From assembly GCA_016717325.1 (NCBI GenBank), contig JADKFV010000007.1, positions 182,014-246,013 on the forward strand: a stretch of 64,000 nucleotides of DNA. The letters are read 5' to 3'. Source of the stretch: Bacteroidota bacterium. GTDB lineage: Bacteria > Bacteroidota > Bacteroidia > AKYH767-A > OLB10. Position 1 is the first letter of the stretch. Every line of letters starts with the position of its first letter. Of the stretch, positions 1 to 8,109 are shown piece after piece. The notes beneath the pieces were generated by a model that saw only the letters and a program-made list of their open reading frames with translations, made no database searches and had not been told where the DNA came from. The translations under genes were made by a program, and so were the position numbers.

Positions 1-1
1 A

Positions 2-583
2 CCTACTTACCAGGCACATCCCGCTTGCGAAGACTATATTTTATTTATGGGACGACTGAGTGATGAGAAAGGCGTTGAAGTATTATTAAATGCGATGAAA
101 CTTGTACCCGAGGCAAAACTAAAAGTTGTAGGACGTGGCCCTCATGAGCAATCGTTAAAAGAACTGGGACAAACACTTGAATTAAAAAATGTCGACTTTG
201 CCGGCAGCATTTGGGGCGATGCAGCAAAAGACCAAATTCGCAATTCGCGTTTTGTAGTTTTACCTTCATTGTGGCACGAAAATTTTTCATACGTTATTAC
301 CGAAACATTTGCCCTTGGCAAAGCTTTGCTTGGCAGTGATACCGGAGGCACACCGGAAAATATTATTCCAAACAAAACCGGAAATGTTTATCCGGCACAC
401 GACCACATTAAGCTGGCCGATCATATCCGCAACATGTGGAACGATAAAGAAGGCACGCGTCAAATGGGTATGAATGCCAAAAAACTGGTTGACGAAAATT
501 TCAACGATACAGTATTTTCAAAACGGCTTAACGAAATTTACACAAACGTAATTAACAGTTACCATAAACGTAGTAAACAATAA
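2..583 (+). CDS. GT4-family glycosyltransferase, 3' part (cut by window start)
   Basis: The frame is open from the left edge, so the 5' part of the gene is missing; the internal ATG at 47 is not the real start. About 193 residues of the C-terminal Rossmann (GT-B) domain are visible. They begin with YILFMGRLSDEKGVE, the sugar-nucleotide-side strand typical of GT4 enzymes, and include an E-x7-E motif in HENFSYVITE followed by GSDTGGTPENI, the usual nucleotide-sugar contact region. Such enzymes transfer a sugar from a nucleotide donor during exopolysaccharide, O-antigen or glycoprotein glycan synthesis. A sulfotransferase gene follows after 57 bp in the same direction, which suggests a surface glycan locus extending upstream. 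Donor and acceptor cannot be told from the sequence. Confidence 0.85.
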   Translation, partial: PTYQAHPACEDYILFMGRLSDEKGVEVLLNAMKLVPEAKLKVVGRGPHEQSLKELGQTLELKNVDFAGSIWGDAAKDQIRNSRFVVLPSLWHENFSYVITETFALGKALLGSDTGGTPENIIPNKTGNVYPAHDHIKLADHIRNMWNDKEGTRQMGMNAKKLVDENFNDTVFSKRLNEIYTNVINSYHKRSKQ

Positions 584-640
584 TTTATCAATAAATTTTT
601 CTATTCATTGATGAATGAATAACACAAAAAATATTTACAA

Positions 641-1540
641 ATGAAACCGGTGTTACCAAATTTTATTATTGCAGGGGTTCATAAGGCAGGTACAACATCA
701 TTGTTTTTCTGGCTAATGGACCATCCCGAAGTGATATGCTCGCTCGATAAAGAAACCAATTTTTTTATCTACACAAAATACAAAACTCCTGCGCGTCCCA
801 TTGAAGAGTACTATGCACAATGGCCAAAATACAACAACCAAAAATTAATAATGGAGGCATCGCCCGGTTATTTTTATGGTGGTGCTGCCACTGCTAGCGA
901 AATAAAAAATAAGTGCAACAATCCAAAAGTGCTAATGGTATTTCGCGACCCTACCGACCGATTGTATTCATTCTTTACCCGCAAAAAAGAAGTGTTCCAG
1001 TTGCCCGAAAATACAACCCTCGAAGAGTACATAAAAAAATGCGAATCGTTTACTGACGAAGAATTGGTGTTGGAAAAAAATCATATTTATACCGGAATGG
1101 TTTTTGGCCATTATATAAAACATATTGATGACTGGTATAACGTGACAGGAAATAATCTGCGGGTTATGTTTTTTGAAGAACTGCGCGAACCTAAAAAAGT
1201 GATGAAAGATTTATGTGTGTGGCTGGGAATAAATCCTGATTTTTATGATACATATAACTTCGATGTGAAAAATAAATCGGGCACATACAAAAACAAGCTT
1301 ATGCACACCATAGCAGTAAAAATGAGTTTTGGTATGCAACGTTTTTGGCGTAGCAATCCCGCATTAAAAAAACGGGTGCGCGATTTTTATTATGTTTTAA
1401 ACCGGGGTTCGAAAAAACCTGCAACCGATGATGAAAGCGCAAAAAATTATTTGCGTCAGCATTTCAAACCCTATAATGAAAAGTTTGCAACTTATCTTAA
1501 AACCAAAGGGATAACCGACCTTCCCAAGTGGCTGTCGTAA
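641..1540 (+). CDS. Sulfotransferase family protein (PAPS-dependent)
   Basis: A 299-residue cytosolic-looking protein. The N-terminus carries the 5'-phosphosulfate-binding loop (GVHKAGTTSLFFWL, Lys15 in the loop), and around residues 98-112 VLMVFRDPTDRLYSFF supplies the Arg and Ser of the 3'-phosphate-binding motif. Both are hallmarks of the Sulfotransfer_1/heparan sulfotransferase-like fold, and the length is normal for the family. The likely reaction is transfer of sulfate from PAPS to a hydroxyl or amino group of a glycan. The position directly after a glycosyltransferase supports a role in decorating a surface polysaccharide; the substrate is unknown. The gene converges with ybaB, with only 2 bp between the stop codons. 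Confidence 0.9.
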   Translation: MKPVLPNFIIAGVHKAGTTSLFFWLMDHPEVICSLDKETNFFIYTKYKTPARPIEEYYAQWPKYNNQKLIMEASPGYFYGGAATASEIKNKCNNPKVLMVFRDPTDRLYSFFTRKKEVFQLPENTTLEEYIKKCESFTDEELVLEKNHIYTGMVFGHYIKHIDDWYNVTGNNLRVMFFEELREPKKVMKDLCVWLGINPDFYDTYNFDVKNKSGTYKNKLMHTIAVKMSFGMQRFWRSNPALKKRVRDFYYVLNRGSKKPATDDESAKNYLRQHFKPYNEKFATYLKTKGITDLPKWLS

Positions 1541-1542
1541 TA

Positions 1543-1857
1543 TTAAAACAGCCCGGGAATATTGGGCAACATATCTTTTCCTATTGCTTTCATTTCCGAT
1601 TCCGATACATTGTTTGCCTTTTCAAGTGCATCTGACAATGCTATTTCGAGTTGGTCAATAAACTCAGCCTTGTTTTCAATATTGAAAAATCGATCATCAA
1701 TTTCAATACTTTGTACTTTGCGGTTTGCTGTAAGGTCTATTTTTATTTGGCCTTTAGCAGCTTCGCCACGCACAGTAATTTCATCGAGGCGCTTTTTCAC
1801 CTCTTCCATTTTGGTTTTCATTTCGCCAAGTTTACCCAGCATATCAAACATTCCCAT
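1543..1857 (-). CDS. ybaB: YbaB/EbfC family nucleoid-associated protein
   Basis: A 104-residue protein matching the YbaB/EbfC family in length and layout. There is an N-terminal helix (MFDMLGKLGEMKTKMEEVKK) that forms the dimer arm, then a small sheet with TVRGEAAKGQIKIDLTANRK (a variant of the family's G-x-V-x-V strand), and a C-terminal helix with ALSDALEKAN. Family members bind DNA as dimers with little sequence specificity and are thought to shape the nucleoid. In many bacteria the gene sits beside recR or dnaX; neither is seen here, so it stands alone on the minus strand between plus-strand genes. The identification is secure at family level; the cellular role is inferred from the family. 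Confidence 0.9.
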   Translation of the reverse strand: MGMFDMLGKLGEMKTKMEEVKKRLDEITVRGEAAKGQIKIDLTANRKVQSIEIDDRFFNIENKAEFIDQLEIALSDALEKANNVSESEMKAIGKDMLPNIPGLF

Positions 1858-1959
1858 TCGTATAATTTTTTAAAAATTGTGTTTGGCAAAATTCATGTTT
1901 TGTTTTTAATTTTCATACTCCTTTCTTTGGTAAGAATAAATTAAATAAAAACTTCAACT

Positions 1960-2997
1960 ATGAAATGGTACATCCTCATTGCAATAATCATTTTTATGAA
2001 TGGTTGTAAAAACAATACACCACCAGTGGAGGTGTCAAATAATTTGGCACAAACAAATAATTACTTTGAAGATAATACCACAGGAATAAAAACAGGTGGA
2101 GTAAAAATTATTCCTATTACAAGCAACAATCGCACATTTAATATCTGGACGAAACGCATCGGAAACAACTCGAAAGTAAAAGTATTATTACTCAATGGCG
2201 GGCCCGGTTGTACTCATGAATATTTCGAATGTTTTGAAAGCTTTTTACCAAGAGAAAATATAGAGTTTATTTACTACGACCAATTGGGCTGTGGTAATAG
2301 CGATAATCCTAATGATACAACTTACTGGGACCTGGCCCGCTTTGTAGAAGAGGTGGAACAAGTGCGGGTGGCATTAAATCTCGATAGCAATAATTTTGTT
2401 TTGATGGGCCACTCCTGGGGTGGTATACTTGCAATGGAATATGCTGCAAAATATCAGCAACATTTAAAAGGGCTTATCATTTCCGATATGATGGCAGATT
2501 GTATTGCTTATGGAAAATATGCCGATGAAGTATTGTCGAAAAAAATAAAACCCGAAGTGTTGAATGAGATAAGAAAAATAGAAGCGGCCAAAGATTTTAA
2601 TAATCCAAGGTATATGGAGTTGTTGAATCCAAATTTTTATAATCAGTTTATTTGCCGCATTCCAATAAAAGAATGGCCCGAGCCCATGACCCGTTCACTC
2701 AATAAGATTAATAATCAACTTTATGTTTGCATGCAAGGTCCAAGCGAATTTGGTATTGCGGGTCGATTGGCAAAATGGAACCGCAGTGGCGATTTAAAGA
2801 ATTACAAAATGCCCACGCTTGTAATTGGTGCAACCCACGATACCATGGATCCCGAATACATGAAATGGATGGCATCGCAAATTCCTAAAGGTTCTTTCCA
2901 TCTGTGTAACAATGGTAGTCATATGTGTATGTGGGACGATCAGCAAAAATATTTTGAAGGTCTTATTCCGTTCTTGAAAAAATTAGAAGCCGAATAA
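1960..2997 (+). CDS. Alpha/beta hydrolase, proline iminopeptidase-like (S33) lipoprotein
   Basis: 345 residues. The N-terminus (MKWYILIAIIIFMNGCKNN) is a short lipoprotein signal with a lipobox ending in Cys16, so the enzyme is probably membrane-anchored in the envelope. LLLNGGPGCTHEYFE is the oxyanion-hole GGPG motif of prolyl iminopeptidases. The nucleophile elbow is GHSWGG (Ser152). Asp in GATHDTMDP and His in NGSHMCMWDD complete the likely triad near the C-terminus. Family S33 enzymes remove N-terminal proline from peptides, although some family members are esterases. It is followed by recX after 26 bp. Confidence in the fold is high; peptide specificity is an inference from the GGPG motif. 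Confidence 0.85.
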   Translation: MKWYILIAIIIFMNGCKNNTPPVEVSNNLAQTNNYFEDNTTGIKTGGVKIIPITSNNRTFNIWTKRIGNNSKVKVLLLNGGPGCTHEYFECFESFLPRENIEFIYYDQLGCGNSDNPNDTTYWDLARFVEEVEQVRVALNLDSNNFVLMGHSWGGILAMEYAAKYQQHLKGLIISDMMADCIAYGKYADEVLSKKIKPEVLNEIRKIEAAKDFNNPRYMELLNPNFYNQFICRIPIKEWPEPMTRSLNKINNQLYVCMQGPSEFGIAGRLAKWNRSGDLKNYKMPTLVIGATHDTMDPEYMKWMASQIPKGSFHLCNNGSHMCMWDDQQKYFEGLIPFLKKLEAE

Positions 2998-3023
2998 TTA
3001 AAATAATTTTTTCTATAGCAAGA

Positions 3024-3488
3024 ATGGAAATAGAGGATCATTTAAAAATGCACTATCAAAAAATGCAAAAATTTTGTGTTTATCAGGAAAGGTGTCAGCA
3101 AGAAGTACGCGAAAAATTACAATCATTTGATTTATCACAACGCGATATTGATAGCATCATTGCCACGCTAATTTCCGAAGGATACGTAAACGAGGAACGC
3201 TTTGCCATTCAATTTGCCGGAGGAAAATTCAGAATTAAACATTGGGGTAAACTGAAAATTAATGCCGCACTCCAAAGGCATAATATTTCTTCCTACTGCA
3301 TAAACAAAGCATTGAAAGAATTACCCGAAACCGATTATTATGAAAAAATGTGTTGGCTCATGGAACGCGAATTCAATAAAATTACAGAAGAAAATATACT
3401 GATCAAAAATAATAAAGTTGCCAAAGCACTTATTACAAAAGGATACGAGCCCAATTTGATTTGGCGCGAAATAGGTTCGGGATTTTAA
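3024..3488 (+). CDS. recX: Regulatory protein RecX
   Basis: 154 residues, the usual size for RecX. It has the three-helix repeat pattern of the family: KMQKFCVYQERCQQEVREKL, then IIATLISEGYVNEERFAIQF (the conserved LxxxGYxxxxRFA segment), then FRIKHWGKLKINAALQRHNI. RecX binds inside the RecA filament groove and limits its extension and strand-exchange activity. In many bacteria recX follows recA; here recA is not in the window, so the gene is unlinked. The stop is 9 bp before the next ORF, so the two are probably cotranscribed although functionally unrelated. Confidence 0.88.
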   Translation: MEIEDHLKMHYQKMQKFCVYQERCQQEVREKLQSFDLSQRDIDSIIATLISEGYVNEERFAIQFAGGKFRIKHWGKLKINAALQRHNISSYCINKALKELPETDYYEKMCWLMEREFNKITEENILIKNNKVAKALITKGYEPNLIWREIGSGF

Positions 3489-3497
3489 TCTATAACA

Positions 3498-5150
3498 ATG
3501 AGCACACCATTTTTTAAAAGCAAAATATACATTTATATTATTTTAGCCGTTGCATCTTTTGTAATTTATGCACAATCGCTGAAGTACGAATACACATTTT
3601 ACGATGACGTTACGCTTATACAGGATAATAAAGATTGGTTTAGTGACATCAGTAATTTACCAAAACTTTTCACTACGAGTGTTTTTCGTAACGATGCAGC
3701 CAACGATAATTTCTATCGTCCTGTGTTGATGTTATCTTTTTTTACGGACACGCAGTTGGGTGGAGAAAATATATTTCGTGTTACAAATATTTTACTCCAC
3801 ATGCTTTGTTGCATAATTTTATTCCGGTTGCTTTTGCTGTTCGAAATAAATTTTCAATTGAGTTCCGTGTTGGCATTTTTGTTTTGCATACATCCATTAA
3901 ATGTAGCTGCAATAGCATGGCTGCCAGGTCGCAACGATTCACTACTCGCCCTGTTGGTGAGTGCTTCATTTTTCTTTTTCGTTAAGTTTCGGCAGGGCAA
4001 TCTTTTCAAACATGGAGCTTTTGCTGCTGCATTTTATTTCGCTGCTTTGTTTACTAAAGAATCTGCATTGCTGTTTTTTCCAATGTTCATTTTGTACGAT
4101 TTTCTGTACGTAAAAAAGTACTCATTCATTTACTATGCATCAATAATTATTTCTATCGTTATTTATTTTTCAGCCCGACAATCTGTAATCCATCATGTTG
4201 AAAATCCTCCTGCTTCGTTTTTTATTTCGGCAATGTTTAATAACCTGCCGGCCATTTTTATTTATTTGGGGAAAATGATTTTCCCTTTCAATTTATCAAC
4301 CTATCCAACAATTAAAGATTCCACTATTCTGTATGGAATTATTGTTGTGGTATTAATATTAATCGCAGCATATATTACTTTCAAAAAGAATTACAAAACC
4401 ATCTTTCTATTCATTTGCTGGACAATTTTTTCGCTCGCTCCTGTGCTTATTCCATCTAACGACAACATTGAAATGGGTTTGCTCGAACACCGTTCTTATT
4501 TGTCGTTGATGGGGTTTATACTTTTGTTTGCAACAGTTATAAATGGCATTCATCAACTTAACCGTTTCAGGATTTATGCTTTAGCTGTTTTTACTTTTGC
4601 ATTTATTTATTTCAATTTACGTCATGCTCAAAATTACAAAAGTGAGTTCGATTTTTACTCCAATGCTGTAGCTACTTCGCCCTCATCTTCATTTGCACAT
4701 AAAGGCCTCGGTATATATTATCAGGTTCAAAATAAAGTGATTGAAAGTAAAGAACAATATAATATTGCATTGGCACTAAATCCTTCGATAAAAGAAGTTC
4801 GGAACAATTTAGCACGTTTGCTGATGAATGATGGCAGCATGCCACAAGCAATGTCTTTGTTGAAGCAGGAACTATCGATGAATCCCAATAGCTATACAGC
4901 TTGTTATAATCTTGCATCGGTTTATTATCAGGGAAATGATTTTGCCAATGCAGAAGTGTGGTATAAAAAAACATTATCAATAAACCCCACTTATATTGAT
5001 GCCATGAACGACTATGGTGCTTTATTGGCATCACAAAAAAGAATAAAAGAAGCCACAATGATGTTTCAACAAATATTAGTTATTAATCCAAATTATACGC
5101 AGGCAACCGAAAACCTTAGGTTATTGCAAACTATTTCTACTCAACAATAA
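3498..5150 (+). CDS. GT-C-type membrane protein with C-terminal TPRs (TMTC-like)
   Basis: 550 residues. After one N-terminal membrane helix comes an extracytoplasmic loop with the acidic motif TFYDDVTLIQDN and then FYRPVLMLSFF. About nine to ten further hydrophobic helices follow up to roughly residue 385. This is the GT-C glycosyltransferase layout, where the Asp pair in the first loop is the likely catalytic site. Residues about 395-545 form four TPR units (for example ASVYYQGNDFANAEVWYKK and YGALLASQKRIKEATMMF). A GT-C core plus TPRs resembles the TMTC/DUF1736 protein O-mannosyltransferase-like group. The substrate is unknown. A related protein without TPRs lies at 36828. The assignment is by architecture, not by close homology. 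Confidence 0.75.
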   Translation: MSTPFFKSKIYIYIILAVASFVIYAQSLKYEYTFYDDVTLIQDNKDWFSDISNLPKLFTTSVFRNDAANDNFYRPVLMLSFFTDTQLGGENIFRVTNILLHMLCCIILFRLLLLFEINFQLSSVLAFLFCIHPLNVAAIAWLPGRNDSLLALLVSASFFFFVKFRQGNLFKHGAFAAAFYFAALFTKESALLFFPMFILYDFLYVKKYSFIYYASIIISIVIYFSARQSVIHHVENPPASFFISAMFNNLPAIFIYLGKMIFPFNLSTYPTIKDSTILYGIIVVVLILIAAYITFKKNYKTIFLFICWTIFSLAPVLIPSNDNIEMGLLEHRSYLSLMGFILLFATVINGIHQLNRFRIYALAVFTFAFIYFNLRHAQNYKSEFDFYSNAVATSPSSSFAHKGLGIYYQVQNKVIESKEQYNIALALNPSIKEVRNNLARLLMNDGSMPQAMSLLKQELSMNPNSYTACYNLASVYYQGNDFANAEVWYKKTLSINPTYIDAMNDYGALLASQKRIKEATMMFQQILVINPNYTQATENLRLLQTISTQQ

Positions 5151-5184
5151 TGCATTTATCTGTGCATGATTGTCACTCTTTATA

Positions 5185-5218
5185 TTGATAACACCTTCAC
5201 CTATTTTCTGTACATTTG
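5185..5218 (+). promoter_or_regulatory. Bacteroidetes-type promoter for the DPP IV gene
   Basis: TTG at 5185-5187 and TACATTTG at 5211-5218, separated by 23 bp. This matches the Bacteroidetes -33/-7 consensus TTG / TAnnTTTG. Transcription would begin near 5224, just ahead of the ATG at 5253, which rules out the longer frame beginning at 5166. Confidence 0.7.
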
Positions 5219-5252
5219 TAACTTCATTTCAAATAAAATCTTTTATCGCTTT

Positions 5253-7418
5253 ATGAAAAATATTTTTTTAGCATTATTAATTTTCTTGTTTTCATCACAT
5301 TGCTTTAGCCAATCGAAAGTACTTACGCTTGAAGATGCTGTGCTAAAACAACGGACCACATTAGGTCCCAAAAAATTGAATCAGCTGATGTTTATTCCCG
5401 GCACTAATAAAGTGTCGTATTTAGAAGCACAGAACGACACAGATGCACTGGTAGCCGTTAGTGTGGACAAAGGTGTAAAATCGCGAATATGTAGCAGCTA
5501 TCAAATCAATGCGGCTGTAGTTGCAAATGGTGGCGATAGCATAAAAACATTCCCGACCATTAAATGGAAAAATGCAACCAACTTTACCTTTGCGCAGAAA
5601 GAAAAAATATGGCAGTATAATATAACAGAAAACAAACCAACGCTCATTGCTAATGTTGCCGTGCCAGCCGAAGCCGAAAATAACGATGCATATGATAACG
5701 AACATATAGCATTCACCATTGACAACAATGTATATTTTTTTAATGGTAAAGAATCGAAAGCCATTACTATCGATGTGAACAAAGCCATTGTAAACGGCCA
5801 AACGGTGCACCGCAGTGAATTCGGTATAAATAAAGGAACTTTCTGGTCGCCAAAGGGCACCAAGCTTGCTTATTACCGCATGGACGAAAGTATGGTAGCG
5901 GAATATCCTGTAATAGACTGGAGTAAAAAACCTGCGGTGGCAAATATTATTCACTACCCAATGGCAGGGGAAATAAGCCATGAAGTAACTATCACTATAT
6001 ACGATGTTGCTACCCAATCGAAAGTAATACTTAAAACGGGTGAGCCTGCTGAGCAATACCTTACTAACATTGCATGGAGTCCCGATGAAAAGTATATATA
6101 TGTTGCTGTACTGAACCGCGATCAAAACCACATGCTGTTCAATTGCTATGATGTTGCCACTGGCGATTTTGTAAAAACCCTTTTCGAAGAAGCCAATGAA
6201 AAATATGTGGAGCCGCTGCATCCAATGATGTTTTTAAAAAATAATCCCGAACAGTTTATTTGGCAAAGCGCCCGCAATGGTTGGAATCATTTGTATTTGT
6301 ATAATACGAACGGGGCACTTATACGGCAACTTACAACCGGTACTTTTCAAGTTACAAATGTTCTCGGACTTGATGCTGCCGGTGAAAACATTTATTTTAC
6401 TGCTACCATCGAAAGTGGTATTACCAGGCACCTGTGCAGTGCTGAAATAAAAACAGGAAAAATAAAACAACTCACTACGCAAAGTGGCACACACAATATT
6501 ACCATGAATGAAAGCGGAGAATATTTTATTGATAATTTTCAAAGCACCACAAATCCTCGCACAATTTCTGTTTTAAATAATAAAGGAGTAGCCACTACAA
6601 CTTTATTGCAAGCAACCAATCCATTAAAAGAATATGATTTGGGTGATATGAAAATATTCACCATTAAAGCTTCGGATGGTTCAGATTTATATTGCCGCAT
6701 GTTCACTCCTACCGGACTTGACATTGCAAACCCGGGTGCTGACAAGTATCCAACAATAGTTTATTTGTATGGAGGTCCTCATGCACAAATGGTAAACAAT
6801 ACATGGAACGGAGGAGGCGACTTATGGTTTCGATACATGGCGCAGAAAGGTTATGTGGTTTTTACAGTTGACAATCGCGGCAGCGAAAACCGCGGAATGA
6901 AATTCGAACAAGTTACTTTTCGAAATTTAGGAGCCATAGAAATTGAAGATCAATTAGCCGGAGTAAATTATTTAAAAACACAACCATTTGTAGATAGTAC
7001 ACGTATGGGATTATTTGGTTGGAGCTTTGGAGGATTTATGACAACATCCATCATGTTAAAACATCCCGGTATGTTTAAAGCCGCAGTAGCCGGTGGTCCT
7101 GTTATCGATTGGGGCCTTTACGAAATAATGTATACCGAGCGTTACATGGATACACCACAAACAAATCCCGAAGGATTTAAAAACAATGACCTTACTAAAT
7201 ATGTGCAAAATTTAAAAGGAAAATTGATGCTTATTCATGGCACCAATGATGATGTAGTGGTGTGGCAAAATAGTCTTAACTTTTTAAAAGCATGTATAGA
7301 AAAAGGTAAGCAGGTAGATTACTTTGTATACCCCGGTCACCTTCACAATGTAACAGGAAAAGACCGTGCGCATTTGTATCAAAAAGTTACTGATTACTTC
7401 GATTTATATTTGAAATAA
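5253..7418 (+). CDS. S9 family peptidase, dipeptidyl peptidase IV type
   Basis: 721 residues from the ATG at 5253, chosen because it begins a clean signal peptide (KNIFLALLIFLFSSHCFSQ) and lies downstream of a good promoter. The N-terminal half is a DPP IV beta-propeller (for example WSPKGTKLAYYRMDES and AWSPDEKYIYVAVLNRDQ). The C-terminal half is the alpha/beta hydrolase domain with YGGPHAQMV, the nucleophile GWSFGGFM (Ser591), the acid in HGTNDDVV (Asp666) and the base in YPGHLHNV (His698). It probably acts in the periplasm, releasing X-Pro or X-Ala dipeptides from peptides. It heads a same-strand group with rnpA, yidD and an S41 protease. Confidence 0.92.
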   Translation: MKNIFLALLIFLFSSHCFSQSKVLTLEDAVLKQRTTLGPKKLNQLMFIPGTNKVSYLEAQNDTDALVAVSVDKGVKSRICSSYQINAAVVANGGDSIKTFPTIKWKNATNFTFAQKEKIWQYNITENKPTLIANVAVPAEAENNDAYDNEHIAFTIDNNVYFFNGKESKAITIDVNKAIVNGQTVHRSEFGINKGTFWSPKGTKLAYYRMDESMVAEYPVIDWSKKPAVANIIHYPMAGEISHEVTITIYDVATQSKVILKTGEPAEQYLTNIAWSPDEKYIYVAVLNRDQNHMLFNCYDVATGDFVKTLFEEANEKYVEPLHPMMFLKNNPEQFIWQSARNGWNHLYLYNTNGALIRQLTTGTFQVTNVLGLDAAGENIYFTATIESGITRHLCSAEIKTGKIKQLTTQSGTHNITMNESGEYFIDNFQSTTNPRTISVLNNKGVATTTLLQATNPLKEYDLGDMKIFTIKASDGSDLYCRMFTPTGLDIANPGADKYPTIVYLYGGPHAQMVNNTWNGGGDLWFRYMAQKGYVVFTVDNRGSENRGMKFEQVTFRNLGAIEIEDQLAGVNYLKTQPFVDSTRMGLFGWSFGGFMTTSIMLKHPGMFKAAVAGGPVIDWGLYEIMYTERYMDTPQTNPEGFKNNDLTKYVQNLKGKLMLIHGTNDDVVVWQNSLNFLKACIEKGKQVDYFVYPGHLHNVTGKDRAHLYQKVTDYFDLYLK

Positions 7419-7422
7419 TATA

Positions 7423-7851
7423 GTGGAAATAAAAAACACAACTACACCACAACACAAACACAATTTTAAATTTGGCAAAGAAGAAAAACTTTGTAGCCGC
7501 AAAATTTTTGAACTGCTTGTTACCAAAGGTGAAAACTTTTTTATCCATCCTTTCAAAGTTATTTATTTGAAGCATGAATTGCCAATAGATGGTGCACCTT
7601 TGCAAGTGGCTTTTGTGGTGCCTAAACGAAATTTTAAAAAAGCCCACGACCGCAATTTTATTAAGCGACACATGCGTGAAGCTTATCGACACAACAAACA
7701 TAAACTGTTTGACCAATGCGTAAATCAAAAGCAAAAGATGGCTTTATTGTTGATTTATGCTCCCAAAAATTTAACGAACTTTTACGAAGTGTCGCAAAAA
7801 ATAGTTTTAGTTTTACACCGTTTAATAAAGGTCAATGGCAAACATCATTAG
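7423..7851 (+). CDS. rnpA: Ribonuclease P protein component
   Basis: 142 residues starting at a GTG 4 bp after the peptidase stop. FGKEEKLCSRKIFELLVTKG opens the RnpA fold. AFVVPKRNFKKAHDRNFIKRHMREAYR carries the conserved basic helix that contacts RNase P RNA; the usual R-N-R core appears here as RNFIKR. The protein assists the catalytic RNA in maturing tRNA 5' ends. It overlaps yidD by 17 bp, the classical rnpA-yidD pairing, which supports both calls. The neighbours rpmH and yidC are not present here. The first 15 or so residues are poorly conserved, so a slightly later start is possible. Confidence 0.92.
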   Translation: MEIKNTTTPQHKHNFKFGKEEKLCSRKIFELLVTKGENFFIHPFKVIYLKHELPIDGAPLQVAFVVPKRNFKKAHDRNFIKRHMREAYRHNKHKLFDQCVNQKQKMALLLIYAPKNLTNFYEVSQKIVLVLHRLIKVNGKHH

Positions 7852-8056
7852 GTTTTTTTTTATAGGATGTATCAAGTTTTACAAGTATAGCATTTCGCCA
7901 TTGTTACCGGCATCGTGCAGATATATGCCCACATGCAGCGAGTATGGAATGGAAGCCATAAAAAAGTATGGCGCACTCAAAGGAGGATGGTTAACACTTA
8001 AAAGATTTGCATCGTGCAATCCATGGGGCGGCAGTGGTTTCGACCCGGTACCATAA
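7835..8056 (+). CDS. yidD: Membrane protein insertion efficiency factor YidD
   Basis: 73 residues with the full family signature: an amphipathic N-terminal helix, then YKYSISPLLPASCRYMPTCS (the conserved SP-x4-CR-x2-PTCS block), then YGALKGGWLTLKRFASCNPW ending in GGSGFDPVP. YidD is a small inner-face membrane-associated protein that helps YidC-dependent insertion of membrane proteins. It overlaps the end of rnpA by 17 bp, so the two are probably translationally coupled. The length and C-terminus are complete. Confidence 0.95.
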   Translation: MANIIRFFFIGCIKFYKYSISPLLPASCRYMPTCSEYGMEAIKKYGALKGGWLTLKRFASCNPWGGSGFDPVP

Positions 8057-8109
8057 TTTATATAAAAATACAGTAAACACATTTTTCGAAATTTAATATT
8101 TAACAGAAA

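Noticed and set aside
5166..5252. Longer N-terminus of the DPP IV gene
   Set aside because: It includes the promoter -33/-7 elements; the signal peptide begins at 5253.
5421..6221. 266-residue minus-strand open frame inside the DPP IV gene
   Set aside because: It is antisense to a well-conserved peptidase and shows no domain or start context.
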